The notes: a model not told the origin generated them from the sequence alone. 64,000 nt of DNA from Iris pallida (GCA_029216955.1 JANAVB010005598.1:2316851-2380850); one strand, 5' to 3'. Shown: positions 1-11,167, counted from the first letter of the stretch. A program made the numbers and translations.

Positions 1-927
1 CTGGACAAAGCTGTCAAGTCTTGCATTTAATGTAAAGTCTGACATGAAGATTTAATGATGACATATACCACAGAATACGAAGGGATTAGTTTTACACAGA
101 GACCAATGTTGTCGTTTAGTATGTGGACTGAGCTATTTTACGCTCACAGTATGGCTTCTTTTACGCATGGAGACTATACGAGTTTTTACGCTCAAAAGTT
201 GACGTGTGCATAAAGTTTATTTGGGCTATTTTACGCTCAAGGTTATTTAACAACTAGTTTACGCGGGAAGTCCATGTCAGGGCTATTTTACGCCTAGTCC
301 ACTGCTTTATGCTCAGAGTATATTGGGGTTGTTTTTACGCCATATTCTTCTTCACCAATTTGGAACGTGGTTTGCCTACATGGCTTTCATGCCACACATC
401 TCGAAGAACGTGTGTACGTGTATCCTATTCTTACTGAAATGATGGGACACGTGTCAACTTATGCAGAAGATGACTTTGGTCATGGGTGGCAGTTGTTAGC
501 GTAAAGACAGAACTTTTGCTGAGTTTTTACGCACAAGAGCCCAAGTCTATAAATAGACTTATTTTTCTTACATAACAGATAGGGACAGGAGGAAAGAAAA
601 CAGAGACATTAGAACTCAGAGATTTTAATTCTCCAGAGCATTCTTCTTCAACCTTTCTTTCAGAACAGAGTGAAGCAAAGCAGGAAAGCATTCGGCCTCG
701 CTATCAGTGCCCAAGTGCGTCGATACCTTTCTGGTGACTTAGTTCTTCTGGTTGTTCATCTTCAAGCAGTGATCTTCATCATCATCGTATGGTCCAAGGA
801 ACAAAGTGATCATTTACAGATCAGACTTCCATAGCAATACTTTCCCAGAATCAAATTTGTACTTCTTGTACTTTTTCTCGTTTTATTTTCAAAAGCCAAT
901 TTTTCTGGCATTTTGTTAAGTGAAACA
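1..927 (+). repeat. 5' LTR of E1 (partial)
   Basis: This stretch is nearly identical by eye to 11582-12507 and ends in GTGAAACA just before the PBS. The first part of the LTR lies outside the window. It contains many copies of TTTTACGC, a TATA box near 548 and a leader of about 370 bp. Confidence 0.93.
548..555 (+). promoter_or_regulatory. TATA box of E1 5' LTR
   Basis: TATAAATA sits inside a short palindrome (AGTCTATAAATAGACT) and is repeated at 12128-12135 in the other LTR. Transcription should start about 30 bp downstream, near the CATAACAGA stretch. Confidence 0.75.
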
Positions 928-929
928 AA

Positions 930-2423
930 ATGGCGACTCTGCTGGGGACGACCTTCTCCTCTGACGAGGAGGCAATTTCTCAATATGATGATGTGTCGAT
1001 TGGATCGACAAAGAAGACTCTGGTTGTACACTTCGACCAGACTGCTTATGAAGAGATGCTCCAAACTGGGGGTGGTTCTCGCTGCTCCAATGTTCAAAAA
1101 TCTCGCAAAGCACGAAAAGTTTGGATTCCTAAATCCGAAATAGCTTCTGATCTCTCTGTTGCTTCTGATGGCAAGGGAATTCTTTCCACTCCTGTCGTAG
1201 GGGCTCCCGTTCGTAACGAGGCAGTCCTTACTTTAGCGTTGCACTCTAAGTGTGGCAATTTATCTCCCGTCCGTGATGGTGAAGATAATCAAGTTTCACG
1301 CCCACTGCGTAAGAACCAAGTTTTACGCCTTGTGCGTAAAAATGATGTTTTACGCCCAGTGGGTAAAAACCAAATTTTACGCTCAGTACATAAGAACGAT
1401 TCTCCCATTTGTAATGAGGCAGACTCTAACGCTTGTGCTTCTGAGTGTAAGAATAAGTCTTCCATCTGTGACGTGGTAGACTCACATAAATTACGCTCTT
1501 CGCGTAAAGGAAAATCTCCCGTCTGTGACGTTGTAGATAATCAATTTCTACGCTCTACGCGTAAAGGTAAGTCTCATGTCTGTGACAGTGTAGATAAAAT
1601 TTGCAACGATGGTTTTACATCTAATGTGAATGTACCTAAATGCGTACAACGTAAAAATATTGTTGGTAAAGCTTCAATTCTACACCAACAACCTTCTTAT
1701 ACTGCTCTACGCAAAGTACCAAACCTACAAATTACACGTAATAAAAATGGAGTCCTTCGTGCTAAAAAATTTCAAGATTTACGCACACAACTCCAAATGC
1801 GTAAAAATGTACAGTTTGGTTCTGCGAATGCAGCCAGTAATCTTCTTTATACACAAGGGACTAAACGTTTTTCTACCCCAAATGTAATAAAGAAGATTAC
1901 TCCCTCTACTCCTTCTGATTTACGTGAATTGCTAATGCAAAAGCGTAAGAACAGACAATCTCCGGTGACATTCCCCCAAGAAAAACACCATTGTGAATAT
2001 CACCAGGTTGTAATCAACTATTGTTGTTCGGCTTCAAAACGGTCAGTTTTCGATCGATTAAGTTTTAATGTGCCTCAACAACAAGCTGATGACCAAGAAC
2101 ATGAGCCGTCATATGTGTCAGTCAACATGGCATCTCATACTAACAGAGGACGACGTCCAAGACGAAATACGTCCCAAACTCCAAGTCAACAACAGTTTAA
2201 CAGACTTTTTGATTCTTTTGAGGGAGTATATCAGAATACTCGATCAAGAAGACAAAGACAATTGCAGACTTCTGATTCAGAAGCTGGGGGTACTCAATCT
2301 TTTGAGTCTGAAACTGATAGTGTCGATTCATACTTCTATAATAATCCTTCTATATCTTCAAGAGAGGTTGAATCCTACGCTATTGGAGATGAAACAGAGA
2401 CGTCATCTGCTAATACAGAATAA
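930..2423 (+). CDS. ORF1 upstream of gag, Tat/Ogre type (497 aa, open)
   Basis: The function of the extra 5' ORF of Ogre-like elements is not known. The start MATLLGTTFSSDE is conserved in E2 (33160, minus), which supports the ATG at 930 even though it overlaps the PBS. Residues about 120-240 are a basic repeat region with units like LRxxRKN and SPVCDVVD; its DNA carries TTTTACGC and GCGTAAA motifs. A conserved block follows near residues 350-375 (VVINYCC, SVFDRL) and then an acidic, Ser-rich tail. Gag follows in the same frame after one TAA at 2421. E2 has CAA at the aligned codon, so ORF1 and gag may once have been continuous. This is the longest intact ORF of E1. Confidence 0.8.
   Translation: MATLLGTTFSSDEEAISQYDDVSIGSTKKTLVVHFDQTAYEEMLQTGGGSRCSNVQKSRKARKVWIPKSEIASDLSVASDGKGILSTPVVGAPVRNEAVLTLALHSKCGNLSPVRDGEDNQVSRPLRKNQVLRLVRKNDVLRPVGKNQILRSVHKNDSPICNEADSNACASECKNKSSICDVVDSHKLRSSRKGKSPVCDVVDNQFLRSTRKGKSHVCDSVDKICNDGFTSNVNVPKCVQRKNIVGKASILHQQPSYTALRKVPNLQITRNKNGVLRAKKFQDLRTQLQMRKNVQFGSANAASNLLYTQGTKRFSTPNVIKKITPSTPSDLRELLMQKRKNRQSPVTFPQEKHHCEYHQVVINYCCSASKRSVFDRLSFNVPQQQADDQEHEPSYVSVNMASHTNRGRRPRRNTSQTPSQQQFNRLFDSFEGVYQNTRSRRQRQLQTSDSEAGGTQSFESETDSVDSYFYNNPSISSREVESYAIGDETETSSANTE
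931..948 (+). other. Primer binding site of E1 (tRNA-Arg type)
   Basis: TGGCGACTCTGCTGGGGA lies three bases after the LTR end. It fits the 3' end of a plant tRNA-Arg (recalled as ending CCCCAGCGGAGTCG plus CCA) with one mismatch. tRNA-Arg priming is known for Ogre elements. The site overlaps the ORF1 start codon at 930, so the PBS encodes the first residues of ORF1. Confidence 0.82.
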
Positions 2424-4523
2424 CGTCTCACTGCCGTTGAGCAATCACTGAAAGACATACTTAACATGGTACAAAGCATGCATCAGATAATATTGAATCA
2501 GCAAACTGCTCAGCCGACAGTAATAACACCGATACCAGTAGCAGCACAAACTCAAGATAGTCAAGGGGCTGATATACCTTTGAATATTCAAGAGCCTGCT
2601 GTTAATCAAAATTCTGTATCTCCAGATCCCATTATTCCAGAAGATGTACCATCTCCGGTGGAGATTACGGTACATCCAACAACCATTCAATCAAATGTGC
2701 TTCCGCAAACCAGTGAAGCCATTCAAGCAGTGCGTGAGCTCAAAGAACAGTTTGAAGTTTTGAAGCACAAGGATCAGCTCCAGAGGTTAGGGATTAAGCA
2801 ACCTTATCCTCCTCATTGGAATGATGTACCCTTTCCACCGAAATTCAAGCCACAATCAATAGTATTATTTGATGGAAGGGCTTCTCCTAGTCAGTATATC
2901 AATTACTTTGATATTATGACTGTACATTTATAGAAAAATGATGCTCTTCTTACTCGAGTATTCATTGGGTGCTTGACGGGTTCAGCTTACGACTGGTATC
3001 GTAGTTTACCTGACAATTACATTTCGTCTTTTGACGAATTTAAGACAATATTTCTCTCCCGCTTCTATGAAGGAGGTATGGACATGAACATGTCCTCCTT
3101 AATAGAAATCAAACAAAAGGAGAAAGAAGATACTCGGACGTTTATCGAATGTTTCCGACAGGCTACTCTAAAGATGCCTCCTGGTATGCCAGATTCAGCA
3201 TTAATTGATACATGCAAGATGAATCTGTGACCATCTATTGTTGTTTTCACGGGTTCCCAATTTACAGATTGGGCTTCGTTTATCATAGCAGCAGTTTCTG
3301 CCGAGACCAATGGTAGGTTGGCTCGTGAACATGGGATGATTTTCGCCTCAGAGGATAAAGGAAAGAAAAGTAATCCTGGTAATAATTCTGGTAATCGTAA
3401 TATAAAAGAAAAAGATACCCTCATGGTCAATCTTTCCAAGAATAAAATGACGCCGAATAATCAGGAATCTTCCAGGCCAAAAGAAGAATACTCTTTTGAC
3501 GAAAGTGATATCCCAGGGATATTCCAATATTTGGTAAAGAGTGGCAAACTCCAGATTCCGGAGCCAAAGAGGCCTAATGAGGTGAATCTGACTGATAATC
3601 CCAAATATTGTATCTATCATAGATACATTAATCATCCTACCAGTGCTTGCTATGTCTTGAAGAAGAAAATCCAAGAGCTGATAAATGGTGGTGCTACAGC
3701 CTTAACCAATGATGACCATACGGTTACAACCAATATGGTTTCTCTTCAATTCGGAGATTTTCCTCTACAGCAAGTCCCAGATGGAATTATCCCAATCCCG
3801 AAGGCGACGATAAAGATTGTGAATATCCCGCTTGGAAGGAAAGAAAGTGAAGGATTGTTGCCTCTCACATTAAAGAATGGTGAAATTATGTGGGTACATC
3901 CTGACTTAGTATCTGAAATGGAAGATGAAGGTAAAACTTCAAAATCTAAGAAAGGTAAGAAAGTCAAAACCTGTAACATGATTTCTTATGTTATTCCAGA
4001 TCCTGACGAATTGGATCATCTATGGGATGGCCTTCCTTTAGAAGATAGACTGAGAGGATTGAACATATGTCCTCCAAGTCTAGCTCCTCCTACCAAGCTC
4101 AAGCTTACTCATCAACAGTGGCTAGCCATGAATAGTATTCCCTTATACCGGGCACAACAAGTCTTCGCTGCTTATGAAAAAGCTCCTACAGGGATTTTTC
4201 CTCATATCCCGAATCCTTCTCTTTCCATAGCTACGGAGACGTCTATTCCTCATTCTTCTGTAGTTACAGAGATCTCTTCTTCTTCCTCTGTGGAACCACC
4301 TGTTGAAAGTCCACTGCCTATTCATTTATACAGTCAGCAATTAATCCTTCTCATGAAGAAGATGGGTTATGACTTTCAGAAGGCAGAAGGTTTGAATTAT
4401 AATAATGGAATACGACTTTCTTTACAAATTCAAAATCAAAACTCCACTGTTGGATTAGGTTCTGAAGTTCCTCATAACAATCCTTACAAGAAGACGGCTA
4501 AAGGAGGGAAGACTATCCTGTAA
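2424..4523 (+). pseudogene. gag: gag of E1 (stops at 2931 and 3228)
   Basis: This is a Gypsy capsid polyprotein. The capsid core runs from about 2770 to 3340, with motifs such as QRLGIKQPYP, YDWYRSLPD and FLSRFYEGG. A zinc-binding-like motif near 3605-3660 (CIYHRYINHPTSAC) resembles the CxxH...H...C pattern of Tat gags rather than a CCHC knuckle. TAG at 2931 and TGA at 3228 interrupt the frame; E2 reads CAG (Gln) at the first. A G-patch-like MGYD segment lies near 4363. The frame ends at TAA 4521 and pol-side coding restarts at ATG 4525 in the +1 frame. Confidence 0.88.
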
Positions 4524-4524
4524 T

Positions 4525-6612
4525 ATGGTACTTCCTTCTCCTGAGTCCGAAGAAGAAACTTTTGCTGGTACGAGATATGGGAAAGAGTACCACAAAGATT
4601 ATGAGGGATCTTCCAAAGAAGTAGAAGACGTAGTGGAAACACTACCAGCTCAACCTTCTCCTATTCCTGCTAAACCATCTGTGGTTGAAAAGGGGAAACA
4701 GAAAGCAGTACGCTTTGACGTTCCATTGAAGTCTACTTCCAGTCAGGGGGTAGTGATGAAACCCTACAAATTTGATATTCTAGCTCAGTTAGCCAATACT
4801 CCGGCTAGACTATCTATATTTTAGCTGCTTCGTCTTTCTAGAGAAAGCAGAGAGACTTTGAGTGAAGCTTTACTTCAAGCAGATTCTTGCTTAGCTCAAC
4901 TCAAGAGTCCTGATAATTCTCCAGTGTCGTGTCCGCAATGTCATAGCGTGATGGAAGCAATTCCCAACATCACCTTTACACAAGAAGATATGCTGTTGAA
5001 ACATAACAAACATGACATGCCTTTGTGCTATACTGGATATATTGGATCCACTAAAATTGACAGGATTTACATTGATCCTGGGTCTTTAATTAGCATAATT
5101 CTTCAGAGCATGCTAAGACCCCTGAGGATTTCTACTAGTGATCTGACTTACACTAGTACTACAATAGCTGATTTTAACTCTGGCAAGAGTAAACCACTGG
5201 GGAAGATTCGTCTGAAGATTCAGATTGGTGATCTTCGAACTATGATAACCTTCTATGTTATCCACTCAGACGTATCCTACAATATCCTTCTGGGGAGACC
5301 ATGGATTCATGAACATAATATCGTACCTTCAACTCTCCACCAATGCTTCAAGTATGTGGATTCCCAAGGAGTTGTGAAGACTGAGTTTGCTGATATCAAT
5401 CCTTTCAAGGGTGTCAAAGCCTATTTTTTTGATTCAAGGCTTTATAAACAGGAGCATGTGAAAGACATATCAGACATAGCTGAAGATCAATCATCTACTG
5501 AAGATCAGTCTATTAATGATGATCTGCCAGAAGAGCAACCTTTGAAGATCATAGTCAAGGGACGAATCCAATCCCAACCTGTCAATGATCAACCTTTGAT
5601 AATCAAGGTTAAAGGAAGAACTCAAGCTTCATCTGAGGAATCAGTAAATGTTTCTACTAAGAGCGAAGTTCAACCTTTTATGATTAAGGTCAAAGGGTGT
5701 ACTTCTTGTACGAATGATCCAGAACCGCCATTGATTGTCAATCTTGGCAAATCTACGCAGAAGACGGATGATGGTCCACTAATGATTAATCTAAAGCGTA
5801 GCAATCAGATTGTAAATGATGTAAATATTGATCATTCTGTACTTTTTGATATCAACGAAGATTTCTATTTCGAGTATATGGCTGTCAAGTTTATTGAAAG
5901 AATGACTTTATCTTCTGATAATAAAAGTCATCAATATAAAGACGACATAGAACCAGAGGAAACATTATACATTGATCATAAGGAAAATTCCTTTCCTCCT
6001 CATGTCGATGTTGGACCTTATGCTCAAAAGTTCTTAACATCTTCTTCCTATCTTCTTCCTGTAGTTGCTCCATCATAAGCTTGTGTAACTTATAGACGTC
6101 ACGAAGAATCTTATTTCGTGGTTCCGTCTGATAAGAAAAACTAGCGCCAAATCGTGTTTGGCCTGGTTAGAAATATCCATGTTGCTCAAACAGATGATCT
6201 GAAAGATAAAGATAAAGGAAGAATCCGAATTGACAAATATAGTCAATAATCTATCAAGATTATCCAGAATATGGGATATGATTTGAAGACTATACAAGGT
6301 CTCAATCAAGGTAAGGGTAGACGAATACCGTTACATGGTGATCCGTTTTACCAGAAGACTCGTCATGGATTGGGATATGATCCGTCCTACATGTTTAATG
6401 ACGATATACAAAAAGAATTCTCTTCTAGCTCTTCACAATCATCAGATTCAAAAGAAATCCAATTTATCGAATCTGATACATCTCACCCCTCATATGTTAG
6501 AGGAGACTATTATGAATCCGAGCAAATATTTTCAGCTTACATGGTTCAAGTTGATGGTGAATCTGAGCTATTTGAGAATGATACTTGGGCTCAACAAATG
6601 GACACTCAATAG
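4525..6612 (+). pseudogene. pol: Protease and repetitive linker of E1 pol (broken)
   Basis: The aspartic protease lies around 5010-5330. The active-site motif reads IDPGS, a Tat-like variant of D-S/T-G, followed by a retropepsin flap region and LLGRPWIHEHNIVPS. Residues encoded at about 5540-5810 form about five repeats of the type PLxIxVKGRxQ. A G-patch-like stretch follows at 6271-6390 (MGYD... GKGRR ... GLGYDP). Stops occur at 4822 (TAG), 6076 (TAA) and 6610 (TAG, where E2 has TGG). Protease should cleave the polyprotein in the virus-like particle. Confidence 0.8.
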
Positions 6613-8180
6613 GAACTTCGTTTTGAACAACGACAGCCACCTACAGAGGATGAGGTTGTCCAGATTGATGTTGGAGATGGAATTACGTCCAAACCAATAT
6701 TCATCAGTAAAAACCTTTCCGAGGATGAAAAGGAAGAGTTGATAAAACTGATCAAAAAATATATTGACATCTTTGCATGGAGTTATGAGGATATACCGGG
6801 TTTAGATCCTAAGGTTGCTACTCATAAACTCAATATTTTGCCTAATGCCAAGCCTGTAAAATAACAGCAACGGCACTTTAGACCAGATATGATGGATGCA
6901 ATTGAAACAGAAGTCAAAAAGTTGATTACATGTGGCTTTGTTCGTGAAGAGCAACACCCGGATTGGGTTGCTAATATTGTTCCTGTTATAAAGAAGAACG
7001 AAAAGTTTGAGTTTGCATAGATTATCGAGATCTTAATGCGACTTGTCCAAAGGACGAATTCCCACTTCCCATTACTGATGTCATGATAGATAATACATGC
7101 GGATTTGAACGTATGTCTTTCATGGATGGATTCTCAGGATACAATCAGATCAAGATGCATCCAAAAGATGAGAAGCATACTTCTTTTCGAACACCCCTTG
7201 GGGTTTATTGCTATACGGTTATGCTATTTGGTCTTAAAAATGCCGGTGCCACGTATCAACGGGCTATGAGCAACATCTTTCATGAACATCTACGGAAGAC
7301 AGTTGAATGTTACGTAGATGACATTGCTGTTAAAAGTCGATCAAAAGATGATCACATTCAAGACTTAAAGACAGTATTTGAATTGATGCGTCAACATTAA
7401 TTGAAAATAAATCCTACTAAGTCTTTCTTAGGTGTTTCCAGTGGCAAGTTTTTAGGATTTGTCATTACTTCTCAGGGTATCCATGTTGATCCTGATAAAG
7501 TTAAAGCAATCCTTGAAATGCGTCCTCCTCATAATCTGAAAGAACTCCGTGGCTTTCAGGGTCGTATTGCTTATATCAGGAGATTTATATCTAATCTCTC
7601 TGGGAGATGTCAACCTTTCTCCCGTCTATTAAAGAAAGGTGTATCTTTTGTCTGGGATGAAGCGTGTCAGAAAGCCTTCAATGACATTAAGCAATACCTT
7701 ACAAATCCACCTGTTCTGGTACCTCTAGTGGTAGGAAGACCATTTTTGCTATATGTTCGAGCCTTGGATCATTCACTTGGCGCTCTTCTTACACAAAAAA
7801 GTGATATGGGTCATGAACAAGCAATTTATTATCTTAGCCGAATGATGGTTGGAGCTGAATACAGGTATACACCTGTAGAAAAGGAATGTCTGGCCTTGGT
7901 TTTTGTTGTCCAAAAGATAAGATATTATGTGACAGGTCAAACTATTCATGTTATCTCCAGAATAAACCCCATTCGGGTATTGATGAGAAAACCAAGCATT
8001 CTTAACTCCAGGTTAGCTACCTGGGCAATGTTACTCACTCCTTATGACATGGTTTATGTACCTCAAAAATTAGTAAAGGGCCAAGCATTAGCTGATTTCT
8101 TAGCTGCTCACCCTATACCTGAAACATCGAAGTTATACGAGGACATTCCAGATGAAGTCGCAGATTGTAACATGACTTAA
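6613..8180 (+). pseudogene. pol: Reverse transcriptase and Gypsy RNase H of E1 (broken)
   Basis: Frame-joined reading shows the N-terminal RT segment (AWSYEDIPGLDP, about 6777), the fingers motif (CGFVREEQHPDW), LNATCPKDEF, SFMDGFSGYNQI and the catalytic CYVDDIAVKS at about 7308. Then come the connection segment (LKELRGFQGRIAYIRRFISN) and the Gypsy RNase H (about 7640-8010). Breaks are TAA at 6862, a 1-base frameshift near 7000 and TAA at 7398 (CAA in E2). Confidence 0.9.
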
Positions 8181-8574
8181 GAATGACATATGACAATTAT
8201 ATTTTGATGGAGCATCACGGGTAGGACCTAAAGGCAATATTGTTTCTGGGGTAGGAATCGTCTTGGTTTCTCCCGATAAAATAGTCATATACCGTGCCTA
8301 TTCTCTCAATCAGCCATGCTCCAACAATGTAGCAGAATATAATGCTCTATTGATCGGTCTCCAAGTAGCAAAACAATTGGATATTGAGTTCCTAGAAGCT
8401 TATGGAGATTCTCAACTGATTGTTAATCAAGTTAGAGGGACTTATGAAGTCAAAAATCTTGATCTCATCCCTTATCATCAAGTGGTAGTCGAATTGGTCA
8501 TTTCATTCAAAGGATTCTTTATTGAATTCGTACCACGTTCTCATAATATGGAGGCTGATGCTCTTGCTAGCTAA
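8181..8574 (+). pseudogene. pol: Second (archaeal-type) RNase H of E1
   Basis: A second RNase H follows the Gypsy one, in a new frame. Candidate catalytic residues are FDGAS (about 8203), NNVAEYNALL (about 8325), YGDSQLIVNQ (about 8400) and MEADALAS (about 8550). Such a domain before integrase is known in the Tat lineage. It could help remove RNA during plus-strand synthesis. It is broken by a frameshift near 8180 and a TAG at 8572. Confidence 0.85.
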
Positions 8575-8589
8575 GCTGCAGACTTGGCT

Positions 8590-9962
8590 GTTCTAATCCG
8601 AAGACAAAATACAATTACTTTGTTGGACCGAGATTTATTCTGTGTCAAGAATAATCTGTATATTGAATAGTTATACTACAGAGTCAAGTTCCCAACAGAG
8701 GGATTGGAGAACTCCATTCATTGACTATACAGTTCATGGGATTTTACCTGAAGATCCAAAAGAAGTTGTATCAATCAAGAGACGATCATTTCAATTTTAT
8801 TATGATTCATCTTTACATATGTTATATCGTCGCTCATATGATGGACTATTGCTACGCTGTCTCTCAGAAAGTGAAGCCAAACAAACACTTCGAGAAGCTC
8901 ATGATGGCATTTGTGGTGCTCATCAACCAGGTCCAAAATTACAAGATCGCATTCGAAGAATAGGATATTATTGGCCTTCTATGATAGCAGATGCTGTAGA
9001 CTATGCCAGAAAGTGTAAAGTATGTCAGATTCATGCTGACTTTATTCATCAACCATCTGAATTTCTACATCCTACAGCAGCCTCTTGGCCTTTCGAAGCT
9101 TGGAGTATGGATGTCATTGGTCCTATTAACCCTCCTTCTGTTAAAGGACATCGGTTTATATTAGCTATAACCGATTACTTTTCTAAGTGGGCAGAAGCAG
9201 TTCCCCTTGCCGAAGTAAAAATATCTAATATGATCAGCTTCATCAAACATCATGTTATTTATCGTTTCGGGATTCCTCGACGAATAATTCATGACAATGG
9301 TCCACAATTTGTCAGTCAGGCATTTTATCGGTTTTGTGATAAGAATCGAATTCAAAATTTGGCTTCTACGGCTTATAATCCAGCTGCTAATGGTTTAGCC
9401 GAAGCTTTCAATAAGACGATCATTAAACTTCTCAAAAAGTTTGTCTCTTCTAATAAATATGATTGAAATGAGAAACTTGGAGAATGTTTTATGGGCTTAT
9501 CGAACAACAGTCCGGACTCCTACTGGTTTTACACAATTTTTATTGGTTTATGGATGTGAGGCTGTTCTTCCCTTGGAAATCCAGATTCCATCTCTACGAA
9601 TAGCTATTGCTAATGAGCTAACTATAGAGAACAATGATCTCTTACGACTCCAAGAACTTGAAGGATTGGACGAGAAGCGTCTTCAAGCACAACAGCACAT
9701 TGAGCTATATCAAGCCCGTATATCTCGAACTTTCAATCGTAAAGTTAAAGAGAGGGTATTCAAGATTGGCGAGTTGGTATTAGCCGTTCGAAGACCGATG
9801 ATTATGACTCACAAAAGCAAGGGAAAATTCCAAGCAAAATGGGAGGGCACTTATGTAATTGAGACCGTGTTTTCTAATGGCGCCTATCAGTTATCAAAGC
9901 CTAATGGAGATCTACTCATGATGCCGATCAATGGCAAATTTCTTAAGAAGTACTATGTATAA
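8590..9962 (+). pseudogene. pol: Integrase of E1 (frameshift near 9465)
   Basis: The main ORF runs 8642-9466. The HHCC zinc domain spans about 8900-9030 (CGAHQPGPKL ... CKVCQ). The catalytic DDE residues are visible as WSMDVIGP (about 9107), IHDNGPQF (about 9290) and GLAEAFNK (about 9395). TGA near 9464 stands where E2 has TGG. The C-terminal domain continues in another frame at 9470-9962 (WAYRTTVRTPTG, GELVLAVRRP, GAYQLSKPNGD) and ends GKFLKKYYV. No chromodomain is visible. Confidence 0.92.
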
Positions 9963-10024
9963 AAAAAGAGAGACAGAATAAAAATAAAATTCCTTTTATT
10001 ATTATTTTTGTTCTGAATAAAGGA

Positions 10025-10324
10025 TTAAGGACAAGGACCACTGCCTTCCTTATTGAATACATAGTCAGCCAATGCTTCGAAGGCATCGTTGCCTGAGTTC
10101 ATAAAAAATCTGCAGGCAGCCATCCTCAGCGCCTCTTCTCCAGGAGTTTTCCCTGACTCTACTAAGAAAGCAAGGATGTCTTGTGGTGGCTTGGGCGTAG
10201 AAGAGTTTTCGCCTACTTTGGTTGGACCTGTCACAATTGGCTCAATGGGGCACGTCTCAATGATGTCCTCAACTTTCCTGGAGACCTCATTCTTTTGCTG
10301 CATATCCTTGGAAGACATTTCCAA
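10025..10324 (-). CDS. Antisense ORF B of E1 (99 aa)
   Basis: This intact ORF lies just after integrase on the opposite strand. It aligns with E2 ORF B (23735-24018): both have MSSKD near the start, GKT.xEEALRMAAC in the middle, and LA.YVFN.EGSG at the end. The second Met is the conserved start, so the protein may be 97 aa. Antisense ORFs in this position are known in other Tat elements (for example Grande and Retand). The function is unknown and I recognise no domain. Confidence 0.7.
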   Translation of the reverse strand: MEMSSKDMQQKNEVSRKVEDIIETCPIEPIVTGPTKVGENSSTPKPPQDILAFLVESGKTPGEEALRMAACRFFMNSGNDAFEALADYVFNKEGSGPCP

Positions 10325-10369
10325 TAGAGGAGTGGAAATAAGAATGAAAAGTTACAAAGATTTCTCACC

Positions 10370-10378
10370 TATTTAATA
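10370..10378 (-). promoter_or_regulatory. TATA-like site upstream of antisense ORF B (E1)
   Basis: CTATTAAAT on the minus strand lies about 45 bp before the ATG at 10324. E2 has a clear TATAAATA at about the same distance from its ORF B. Confidence 0.4.
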
Positions 10379-10379
10379 G

Positions 10380-11029
10380 GAGAGATCTACTAATGAACCG
10401 GTCTTTGAAATTGAAAATAACCTTTCATTCCCGAAAAGGCATGTCCGCTCATTATATCAGATTCATTCATTTACTTACGGAATTGAATTGTTCTTTCTTT
10501 TCCCGAAAGACATGTTGGTTCATTCATTCTTTTATCGATATTGACGTATACTCTCATGACATCTTTCTTCTTAATCCCCAGCTACCAAGGTTTGGTTGAG
10601 CTGATTACTCGTCTCTTCGGAGAGAAATTTTGATCTTCTATCTTACCAGTTGGTATAGAAAGTTGGATTTATTATTTATCACGTTCTTATAACCTCTGAA
10701 TAAATATTAAATTTGCTTGCTTTTCCTATCTATCATGTCCATTTGACCTCTGCATAGATATTAATCTAGTTTTCTGTTGAGTTGATACGATTTATCATGT
10801 CCATATTACCTCTGATAATATTATATGCTTTAAAACAGAAGACGAGATCTATTATGTTTATATTACCTCTGGATAGATACAAATCATTGAGTATAGAAGA
10901 CTTGTCATTTCCATTCTCATATCATCATAAAAGTCTATTACATTTCTTAGACTTTCTTACAAATCATAATGGAAATCTATTACATTCTTGGATTTTCATT
11001 CTATACAACAATGATGACCTAATTGAGAT
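10380..11029. repeat. Non-coding 3' region of E1 with degenerate tandem repeats
   Basis: No gene is seen. Four degenerate units of about 58 bp start near 10674, 10731, 10791 and 10848; each has a TATCATGTCC-like part followed by ACCTCTG. At 10935-11005 are two units containing CTATTACAT and a C/T-rich tail; these match the repeat at 23235-23335 in E2 (reverse complement). Confidence 0.55.
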
Positions 11030-11126
11030 CTATTTCTTCTTTGGATCTTTTTCATCAGATTCGTTGTTGGTGGCAATTCCTTGCTGTCGGAGCCTCTTCC
11101 TTGTTAATCTCTTTCTTTGGAGCCAT
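11030..11126 (-). pseudogene. Antisense ORF A remnant of E1
   Basis: The start MAPKK and the preceding 100 bp (including CAGTTTCCCAT and GAAGAGT) match E2 ORF A at 21766. The end, in a shifted frame, reads ESDEKDPKKK before a stop and matches E2 sequence near 23205-23260 instead. E1 therefore lacks the roughly 1.4 kb that separates these parts in E2. A short internal frameshift is needed. Confidence 0.5.
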
Positions 11127-11167
11127 GACAGTATGAGGATGAATAGCAAGAATGAAGAATTTCTTCG

